Assembly (NCBI RefSeq): GCF_946222605.1
Contig: NZ_CAMIIE010000066.1
Span: forward strand, 1-15,669
DNA length: 15,669 bases
From: an uncultured Acidocella sp.
Lineage (GTDB): Bacteria > Pseudomonadota > Alphaproteobacteria > Acetobacterales > Acetobacteraceae
Direction: 5' to 3'
Position 1 is the stretch's first letter; each line of letters opens with the position of its first letter. The notes below the pieces were generated by a model. It was not told the DNA's origin. It worked only from the letters and a program-made list of their open reading frames with translations, and made no database searches. A program made the position numbers and the translations under genes. Positions 1 to 5,534 of the stretch are shown in pieces.

Positions 1-182
1 TTCCGGAGATCGTCGGCGCCTGGCGGATGAGCGGCGATGTGGATTATCTGCTGCATGTGGTGGTGCCCGATATCGCCGCGTATGATTCGTTTTACCGCAA
101 GCTGATCGAAATGGTGCCGCTACGGAATGTTTCCAGCCGCTTTGCGATGGAGCGGATGAAGGAAGGGGCGTTGCCGATTTAG
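1..182 (+). CDS. Lrp/AsnC-family transcriptional regulator, C-terminal end (partial)
   Basis: Only the last 59 residues are in the window, read in the frame starting at base 3 and ending at TAG 180-182. The visible part matches the ligand-sensing (RAM/AsnC_trans_reg) domain of the Lrp/AsnC family: a proline-glutamate start, the WRMSGDVDYLLHVVVPD strand-turn-strand, a short helix with YDSFYRKL, and a final strand with VSSRFAMERMKEGALPI, which resembles the usual S-x-F-x-x-x-x-x-K-x-x-x-x-LP ending. The N-terminal helix-turn-helix lies outside, so the effector and targets cannot be guessed. Members of this family bind DNA as dimers or octamers and often respond to amino acids. Its stop codon lies three bases from the stop of the convergent gene on the other strand, with no terminator between them. 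Confidence 0.8.
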   Translation, partial: PEIVGAWRMSGDVDYLLHVVVPDIAAYDSFYRKLIEMVPLRNVSSRFAMERMKEGALPI

Positions 183-185
183 AGT

Positions 186-710
186 TTATCTGGATTTTTT
201 AGGCAAATGATTTTTAAAATCATCCTTGGAGGATTCTAGAGTACGGTTAGCGTTGAAAAACAACGCCGCAAATGAGATTAGGCTCAGGATAATCAAAACC
301 ATCCTCCAATCGACAAAAACAAAAGCTTGAGAAAGCCAATCGACTTTAGCGAACACACCTAAAAAATCCAGAACTGCGCCGAGGATTCCGAAACCCACAC
401 CAATATAAGAAACAAATAAAATTTTTCTGCGGATTTTCATCTCCAGATCGCCTGTTTTGATTCCGACATCAATCAACTCATCGAAATACTTCAAATTTAA
501 TTCGTAAATTGCTACGCCGATGCAGAAATAAAAACCCGCAACAATCAAACACGCCGCAGAATAAGCCATCGCAACGGGTAAACTTGAGTCATGCACACAG
601 CTAAGAACCTGCAAAAGAGCAGCAAAACACAGGCCAGCAGCCCCTAAATAGACCGCCCTGTTCAGCTCAATTTCTTGCTTTTTCTGCGGCAGCGAAACAT
701 CAGAACACAT
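186..710 (-). CDS. Unrecognised four-helix integral membrane protein in an AT-rich island
   Basis: A 174-residue protein of unknown function. Four hydrophobic segments are visible at about residues 19-38, 45-69, 96-120 and 134-153. The loop between the second and third is charged (about 70-95) and the C-terminal tail is lysine-rich. I see no catalytic motif and do not recognise a family. The ATG at 710 is preferred over the in-frame TTG at 746 because AGGTGG (717-722) sits six bases upstream of it, while the TTG has no ribosome site. The gene is markedly AT-rich: two sample lines (241-360) count to about 42% GC, against 75% in a sampled polA line. Codon use also differs (many AAA, AAT and ATT codons). 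This suggests recent acquisition. It follows polA on the same strand after an 82-base gap and converges on the Lrp gene. A role in the envelope or in defence is possible, but nothing in the sequence proves either. Confidence 0.7.
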   Translation of the reverse strand: MCSDVSLPQKKQEIELNRAVYLGAAGLCFAALLQVLSCVHDSSLPVAMAYSAACLIVAGFYFCIGVAIYELNLKYFDELIDVGIKTGDLEMKIRRKILFVSYIGVGFGILGAVLDFLGVFAKVDWLSQAFVFVDWRMVLIILSLISFAALFFNANRTLESSKDDFKNHLPKKSR

Positions 711-716
711 AAAAAT

Positions 717-722
717 CCACCT
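717..722 (-). promoter_or_regulatory. Ribosome binding site of the AT-rich membrane-protein gene
   Basis: Read on the minus strand, AGGTGG lies six bases before the ATG at 710. It decides the start codon in favour of this ATG over the upstream in-frame TTG at 746, which has no purine-rich site in front of it. Confidence 0.6.
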
Positions 723-767
723 AGTTGAATGATCCTCGAACTGCAATTTCGTTTACGGAAAATCGAC

Positions 768-787
768 AAAAAAACAACCTATAGTTG
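768..787 (-). terminator. Weak possible intrinsic terminator after polA
   Basis: Immediately after the polA stop on the minus strand, CAAC and GTTG (784-787 and 775-778) can form a four-base stem, extended by a T-G wobble, around a small loop. A run of seven T follows (768-774). The stem is short and AT-rich, so termination would be weak, and some transcription may continue into the downstream membrane-protein gene. Confidence 0.35.
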
Positions 788-792
788 GACAC

Positions 793-3498
793 CTAATGCG
801 CCTTCCCCCAATCCTTCCCCACACCCGTCTCCACCACCAGCGGCACAGACAACGTCGCCGCCCCCTGCATCACCTCTTTCACCACGGAAGCCGCCTTTTC
901 CGCCTCATCATCCGGCGTTTCGAACAGCAACTCGTCATGCACCTGCAGCAGCAGCTTTGCCTTTAACCCTGCATCCGCCAGCGCCTTCGGCAACTTCACC
1001 ATCGCGCGCTTGATGATGTCGGAGGCCCCGCCTTGCAGCGGCGCGTTGATCGCCTGGCGTTCCGCATAGGCCCGCAGCGCCGGGATTTTATCCTTGATCC
1101 GTGGCACCCAGCAGCGCCGGCCGAACGGGGTGAGCACATAGCCATCCCTGCGCGCCTGCTCCTTCGTCGCATCCATGTAAGCGCGGATTTCCGGGTAGCG
1201 TTTGAAATAAGCATCGATATAGCTCTTGGCCTCGCCCGCGGAAATGCCAAGCTGCCTTGCCAGGCCGAAGGCGGAAATCCCGTAAATGATGCCGAAATTG
1301 ATCGCCTTGGCGCGCCGTCTGGTCGCCCCGTCCATCTGCGCCATCGGCACGCCGAACACTTCCGAGGCGGTACGGGCGTGAATATCCTCGCCCGTGGCAA
1401 AGCTCTCCTTCAGCGCCGGAATATCCGCCACATGCGCCAACAGCCGCAGCTCGATCTGCGAATAATCCGCCGAGATCAGGCTATGCCCCGGCGGCGCGAT
1501 GAACGCCTTGCGGATGCGCGCCCCTTCCTCGGTGCGGATCGGGATATTCTGCAAATTCGGATCGGTGGAGGAAAGCCGCCCGGTGGTGGTCGCCGCCATC
1601 TGGAAATTCGTGTGCACGCGCCCGGTCTTTTCGTCGATCTGCCCGACCAGCGCATCCGCGTAGGTGGATTTCAGCTTGGCGAGCTGGCGCCACTCCATCA
1701 CACGCTGCGCGATCTCCACGCCCTGCTCCGCCAGCCCTTCCAGCACGGAGCTATCCGTTCCCCAGGCGCCGTTCTTGCCCTTCTTGCCGCCGGAGAGCCC
1801 CATCTCCTCAAACAGCACCTCGCCCAGCTGCTTCGGGCTGCCGACATTGAATTCATGCCCGGCGAGCTGATGGATCTGCGCCTCGAACACGCCCATGCGC
1901 TCACCAAACTCGGTGGACATGGCGGAGAGATCCGCCTTGTCCACCAGCACGCCCTCGGCTTCCATCGCCGCCAGCACCGGCACCAGCTTCTTCTCCAAAA
2001 GCTCGTACAAGGCGAGCGCCTTATGCACCCGCAAAGCCGGTTTCAGCTGGCTCCAGAGCCGCAGCGTCACATCCGCCGCCTCGGCCCCCAGAGCGGTCGC
2101 CTTCTCCACCGGCGCCTGCGCGAAATTCAGCCGCGCCCGCCCGGTGCCGGTGACATCGTCAGCGGTTTTCACGCTGTGGGAGAGATGCACCCGCGCCAAT
2201 GTCGCCAAATCATGCGAAAAATTCCCCGCATCCTGGGCGTAGGAGATCAGCATCGTGTCATCGAACGGGGCGGGCGCGGTCAGCCCGGCCCGCGCCAGCG
2301 CCTCCAGCGCGAATTTCGCGTCATGGAAAATTTTCAGCACCGCCGGGTCGGCGAACAGCGCGTTCAGCGCCTCCGCCGCCTCGTCCCAGCCCAGCTGCGG
2401 TTCGGCATCCAGCGTGGTGTGATGGCGCAAGGGCAGATACACACCCTGCCCCGCCACCCCCGCGAGCCCCAGCCCGACCAGCCGGCCATGCAGCCCGGAC
2501 GGATCATCCGTCTGCACCGAAAGCGCCACCACCCCGGCTTGATGAGCGGCGGCGATGATCTCACGCAGCGTCTCGATCTTATAAACCGGCTGATAGGGGC
2601 CGAAGGGGGCATGGCTCTGCTCGACCTCCACGGCTTCGTCCACCTGGCCGTCCTCAAGCCCGAGGCGATGGCGGATGGAGCGGAAATTATTCTCCACCAG
2701 AAAGGCGCGCAGCACCGCCGCATCCCACGCCTTCACCCCCAGCGCCTCCACCGGCAGCGGCAGCGGCGCATCGTCGCGCAAAATCACCAGCTCGCGCGAA
2801 ATCCTTGCCGCCTGCGCATGCTCGATCAGCGCATCCCGCCGCTTCGAGGGCTTCATCGAAGGCGCCGCCGCCAGCACCGCCTCCAGCGTGCCATACTCGC
2901 CAATCAGCGCCGCCGCCCCTTTCGGGCCAATCCCCGGCACGCCGGGCACGTTATCGACGGAGTCGCCGATCAGCGCCTGCACCTCGATCACCTTGTCCGG
3001 CGTCACCCCGAATTTCTTCTCGACCTCTTCGAGGCCGATCGGCGTGTTCTTCATCGGGTCCAGCATGTCCACGCCAGGGCGCAGCAGCTGCATCAGGTCC
3101 TTGTCGGACGAGACGATCACCGCCTCCCCGCCCGCTTCCAGGGCCGCCTTGGCATAGGCGGCGATCAGATCATCCGCCTCCCAATCCTCAAGCTCGATCG
3201 AGGGCACGCCGAAGGCCTTGGTCGCCTCGCGGATCAGCGCGAATTGCGGCACCAGCTCCGGCGGCGGCTCGGGCCGGTGGGCCTTGTACTGGTCGTAGAG
3301 CCGGTTGCGGAACGTATGCCGCCCGGCATCGAAAATCACCGCCAGATGCGTGCCGGTATGGTCCTTCAGCAACCGCGCCAGCATGTTGCAGAAGCCGAAG
3401 ACCGCATTCACATGCACGCCATCGGCGCGCTGCATGTCAGGGATGGCGTGAAAGGCCCGGAAGATGAAGCCCGAGCCATCGACGAGGACGAGTTTCAA
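793..3498 (-). CDS. polA: DNA polymerase I with a degenerate 3'-5' exonuclease domain
   Basis: A 901-residue full-length Pol I that fills gaps and removes RNA primers in replication and repair. The N-terminal 5'-3' exonuclease (about 1-290) has FDAGRHTFR (56-64), EADD (107-110), SSDKDLMQL (130-138) and the helix-hairpin-helix GDSVDNVPGVPGIGPK (178-193). The polymerase domain (about 500-901) is intact: TTTGRLSS (637-644), DPNLQNIP (646-653), motif A DYSQIELR (678-685), the O-helix RRRAKAINFGIIYG (727-740) and motif C QVHDELLFE (852-860). The middle 3'-5' exonuclease domain (about 300-490) keeps its fold-level similarity, but the metal-binding residues are gone. DTE of the E. coli enzyme reads S327-V-Q329, the KYD aspartate is A397, and the Y-x-x-x-D pair is L470 and A474. 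Proofreading is therefore predicted to be absent. Translation starts at TTG 3498, overlapping the upstream zinc-finger stop as TTGA, which implies coupling. Confidence 0.97.
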   Translation of the reverse strand: MKLVLVDGSGFIFRAFHAIPDMQRADGVHVNAVFGFCNMLARLLKDHTGTHLAVIFDAGRHTFRNRLYDQYKAHRPEPPPELVPQFALIREATKAFGVPSIELEDWEADDLIAAYAKAALEAGGEAVIVSSDKDLMQLLRPGVDMLDPMKNTPIGLEEVEKKFGVTPDKVIEVQALIGDSVDNVPGVPGIGPKGAAALIGEYGTLEAVLAAAPSMKPSKRRDALIEHAQAARISRELVILRDDAPLPLPVEALGVKAWDAAVLRAFLVENNFRSIRHRLGLEDGQVDEAVEVEQSHAPFGPYQPVYKIETLREIIAAAHQAGVVALSVQTDDPSGLHGRLVGLGLAGVAGQGVYLPLRHHTTLDAEPQLGWDEAAEALNALFADPAVLKIFHDAKFALEALARAGLTAPAPFDDTMLISYAQDAGNFSHDLATLARVHLSHSVKTADDVTGTGRARLNFAQAPVEKATALGAEAADVTLRLWSQLKPALRVHKALALYELLEKKLVPVLAAMEAEGVLVDKADLSAMSTEFGERMGVFEAQIHQLAGHEFNVGSPKQLGEVLFEEMGLSGGKKGKNGAWGTDSSVLEGLAEQGVEIAQRVMEWRQLAKLKSTYADALVGQIDEKTGRVHTNFQMAATTTGRLSSTDPNLQNIPIRTEEGARIRKAFIAPPGHSLISADYSQIELRLLAHVADIPALKESFATGEDIHARTASEVFGVPMAQMDGATRRRAKAINFGIIYGISAFGLARQLGISAGEAKSYIDAYFKRYPEIRAYMDATKEQARRDGYVLTPFGRRCWVPRIKDKIPALRAYAERQAINAPLQGGASDIIKRAMVKLPKALADAGLKAKLLLQVHDELLFETPDDEAEKAASVVKEVMQGAATLSVPLVVETGVGKDWGKAH

Positions 3499-3689
3499 TG
3501 GCTCTCGCCCGCGCCGTCACCATCCAGGATGAAGATGCGCGAGCAATAGGGGCAGGCGACTTGCTTGCCCGGGATCTGCAGGTAGACTTTGGGGTGGCCG
3601 AGCGGGCCGACGCCGCCATCGCAGGAGACGGACCGGGTTTTCACATGAAGAATTTCGGAATGATTGATCGAATCCGTCTGTACGCTCAT
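3495..3689 (-). CDS. CHCC zinc-finger domain protein
   Basis: A 64-residue protein of the zf-CHCC family (PF10276 type), related to the zinc-binding part of the mitochondrial complex I subunit NDUFS6. The signature is clear: VSCDGGVGPLGHPKVYLQI followed by ACPYC. This gives the four ligands C23, H32, C46 and C49, and then the hydrophobic RIFIL strand. Alphaproteobacterial members are short stand-alone proteins, and a link to complex I or Fe-S assembly is inferred from the eukaryotic homologue only. ATG 3687-3689 is preceded by purine-rich GGAG/GGAGAG sequences 4-9 bases upstream. The TGA stop overlaps the TTG start of polA by two bases, so the two are probably made from one message. The gene is divergent from the alpha/beta hydrolase. 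Confidence 0.88.
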   Translation of the reverse strand: MSVQTDSINHSEILHVKTRSVSCDGGVGPLGHPKVYLQIPGKQVACPYCSRIFILDGDGAGESH

Positions 3690-4715
3690 GGCTCCGCTCT
3701 CCGGTGCAAAGATATAACCGCCCCCCTCTTAGCTTCATTCCGCGCCATACCCAAGCTGGGGCTGGCATTGGTGTTAAGCGGCTGCGTCTCGCCGCCCTTC
3801 GGCGTGCCACATGCCAGGCCCGGCCACCCCATTATCACCAGCGGGGTGTTTCACCTTTCGGACGGGGCAATGCAGCCCTACCGGGTTTATCCCGCGCAAG
3901 GCCCGGTGAAGGCGGTGGTGCTGGCCCTGCATGGCTATACGGATAGCCGGGATGGCTGGGAGATATTGGCAAAATACCTCACCCCTCACGGCATCGAGAT
4001 CATCGCGCCGGACCTCTCCTCCTTCGGCGCCAGCAAGAACCGGGGCATCTGGCCAGGAACCGCGGTGCTGGTGGACGAATCGCGCCAGGAGGCGGTGATG
4101 CTGCGCGCCCGCTATCCCCACACGCCGCTCTTTATCATGGGCGAGAGCATGGGCGGCGCCATCGGGCTGCTGCTCGGCGCCTCACCCAACCCGCCGCCGG
4201 TGGATGGCTATGTGCTCTCAGCCCCGGCCGTGTGGGGCGGGCGGGCGATGAGCCCGCTCTTCCGGGAGACGCTGCATGTGGCTGATTTCTTCGCGCCGGG
4301 CAAACGCCTCACCGGCCAGTCCGCGCATGTGCGGGCCTCCGACAATATCGAAGCACTGATCGCCTTCGGCGAAGATCCGCTGACCATCCATGCGCCAAGG
4401 ATCGACAATATCGAAGGGCTGGTGACGCTGATGGGCCAGGCCCAGGCGGCCTGTGCCCGCTTCAACCAGAAAGCGTTGATCCTCTATGGCGGCAAGGACC
4501 AGCTGGTGCCCAAGACAGCCATGGACGATTGCTGGCGGCCTCTGCCGGCGCATGCGCCGGTGACTTTGGCCTATTACCCGCCGGATTATCACCTGCTCCC
4601 GCGCGATCTGGAGCGGGCGGTGCCGAGCGCGGATATTTTGGCGTTTCTGGAGGGGCATGGGCTGCCGTCCGACGCGCCCAGCCAGGCGATTATTTTCTTG
4701 GCAACGGGCCAATAA
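3660..4715 (+). CDS. Alpha/beta hydrolase (lysophospholipase / monoacylglycerol lipase-like), probable lipoprotein
   Basis: A serine hydrolase of the Hydrolase_4/PldB group, likely to cleave a lysophospholipid or monoacylglycerol ester; the actual substrate is unknown. The oxyanion-hole motif LALHGYTDSRDGW, the nucleophile elbow GESMGG (S163), the acid in LYGGKDQLVPK (D280) and the histidine in YPPDYHLLP (H311) form a complete triad. Residues are numbered from ATG 3660, which gives 351 aa. Near the N-terminus, KLGLALVLSGC fits a lipobox (LSG-C42), so the mature protein may be anchored at the membrane facing the periplasm. The start is uncertain: ATG 3648, ATG 3660 and several TTG/CTG/ATA codons are in frame, and none has a convincing ribosome site. 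ATG 3660 would put about 30 bases antisense to the zinc-finger gene's 5' end. It ends just before a strong hairpin. Confidence 0.85.
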   Translation: MIDRIRLYAHGSALRCKDITAPLLASFRAIPKLGLALVLSGCVSPPFGVPHARPGHPIITSGVFHLSDGAMQPYRVYPAQGPVKAVVLALHGYTDSRDGWEILAKYLTPHGIEIIAPDLSSFGASKNRGIWPGTAVLVDESRQEAVMLRARYPHTPLFIMGESMGGAIGLLLGASPNPPPVDGYVLSAPAVWGGRAMSPLFRETLHVADFFAPGKRLTGQSAHVRASDNIEALIAFGEDPLTIHAPRIDNIEGLVTLMGQAQAACARFNQKALILYGGKDQLVPKTAMDDCWRPLPAHAPVTLAYYPPDYHLLPRDLERAVPSADILAFLEGHGLPSDAPSQAIIFLATGQ

Positions 4716-4718
4716 GAC

Positions 4719-4746
4719 GAAGGGGCTTTTTGAAAAAAGCCCCTTC
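4719..4746. terminator. Strong hairpin between convergent genes, probable bidirectional terminator
   Basis: GAAGGGGCTTTTT (4719-4731) and AAAAAGCCCCTTC (4734-4746) are a perfect 13-base inverted repeat with a two-base centre. It starts four bases after the hydrolase stop and lies 23 bases beyond the thioesterase stop on the other strand. The T and A tracts are inside the stem, so the structure works the same way on both strands, as expected for a shared terminator of two convergent transcripts. Confidence 0.75.
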
Positions 4747-4769
4747 AACCCCAAAAACTTTTGCTCTTT

Positions 4770-5162
4770 TCAGCCGCGCTTGGGCAGCGGCCGGGGGCGG
4801 CCCGTCGAATCGATGGCCACGAACCGGAACACCGCCTTGGTCACACGCTCGTCATTCTCCTCGGCGCGCTCGCGCCGCCAGGCCTCGACCGAGATGTTCA
4901 TCGAGGTCCGGCCGGTGCTGAGCAGCTCGCAATACACACTCACCTCGTCGCCGATCTTCACCGGGCGGATGAAGCTCATCGCCTCCACCGCCACGGTCAC
5001 GCAGCGCCCATGGGCCGTGCGCTGGGCCAGATTGCCGGCCGCGAGATCCATCTGGCTCATCAGCCAGCCGCCAAAAATATCGCCATTGGCATTGGCATCC
5101 GCCGGCATGGCGATGGTGCGGATCATCGGCATGATCGCCGGCGGCTGCTCGCGGTCGGACAT
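4770..5162 (-). CDS. yciA: YciA-type acyl-CoA thioesterase (hotdog fold)
   Basis: A 130-residue single hotdog-domain protein, the normal length for the YciA group, which hydrolyses acyl-CoA to free acid and CoA in the cytoplasm with broad chain-length range. The family signature is nearly identical to the E. coli protein: RTIAMPADANANGDIFGGW around residues 15-33, with WLMSQMD (33-39) directly after. This stretch contains the active-site aspartate D39 and the GGW turn. HGRCVTVAVEAMSFIRPVKI (51-70) and a C-terminal FRFVAIDSTGRPRPLP also match. ATG 5160-5162 shares one base with the TAA of trxA (TAATG), so translation is probably coupled to trxA. It is the last gene of the long minus-strand run and ends before the hairpin at 4719-4746. 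Which acyl-CoA it uses here is unknown. Confidence 0.92.
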   Translation of the reverse strand: MSDREQPPAIMPMIRTIAMPADANANGDIFGGWLMSQMDLAAGNLAQRTAHGRCVTVAVEAMSFIRPVKIGDEVSVYCELLSTGRTSMNISVEAWRRERAEENDERVTKAVFRFVAIDSTGRPRPLPKRG

Positions 5163-5479
5163 TAGAGGCTTTTCTCGATCCAGGCCTTGAGCACCGATTT
5201 CGGCGCCGCCCCCACCTGCTGGGCCGCCACCTGGCCGTCCTTGAAGATCAGCAGGGTCGGGATGCCGCGCACGCCATACTGGGTCGGGGTCATCGGATTC
5301 TCATCGATATTCACCTTCACCACTTCCAGCTTGCCGCCATATTCCTCGGCCAGCGCCTCCAGCGAAGGGGCGATGGACCGGCACGGGCCACACCATTCGG
5401 CCCAGAAATCCACCAGAACCGGGGTGCTGGATTTCAGCACATCGGTCGAAAACGTTGCGTCGGTTACAGCCTTGGTCAT
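5162..5479 (-). CDS. trxA: Thioredoxin
   Basis: A 105-residue classical thioredoxin, the cytoplasmic dithiol reductant for ribonucleotide reductase, methionine sulfoxide reductase and similar enzymes. The active site WCGPC is at residues 29-33, preceded by the usual VLVDFWAE strand. The cis-proline is P74 in RGIPT, and the buried acid is D24 in VDFW. There is no signal peptide. ATG 5479 is chosen because it gives the family-length N-terminus and has AGGTG a few bases upstream. In-frame sequence further upstream reaches into addA and looks non-thioredoxin. It follows addA after 55 bases, the only real gap in the operon, so it may have its own promoter, though I cannot point to clear -35/-10 boxes. 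Thioredoxin directly downstream of addA is a common alphaproteobacterial arrangement. Confidence 0.96.
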   Translation of the reverse strand: MTKAVTDATFSTDVLKSSTPVLVDFWAEWCGPCRSIAPSLEALAEEYGGKLEVVKVNIDENPMTPTQYGVRGIPTLLIFKDGQVAAQQVGAAPKSVLKAWIEKSL

Positions 5480-5534
5480 GATACACCTGTCAAAAACAGA
5501 ATTTTTCGTAACATGGCGGTGATTGCCACGCCGA

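Noticed and set aside
729..1013. Proline-rich 94-residue frame on the plus strand
   Set aside because: It overlaps the polA 3' end antisense, is low-complexity Pro/Ser/Ala, and has no ribosome site.
1033..3549. Long open frame on the plus strand opposite polA (838 codons)
   Set aside because: It is the antisense of a full-length, motif-complete polA. Its protein is rich in Arg, His and Gln with no recognisable domain, as expected for a shadow frame in GC-rich DNA.
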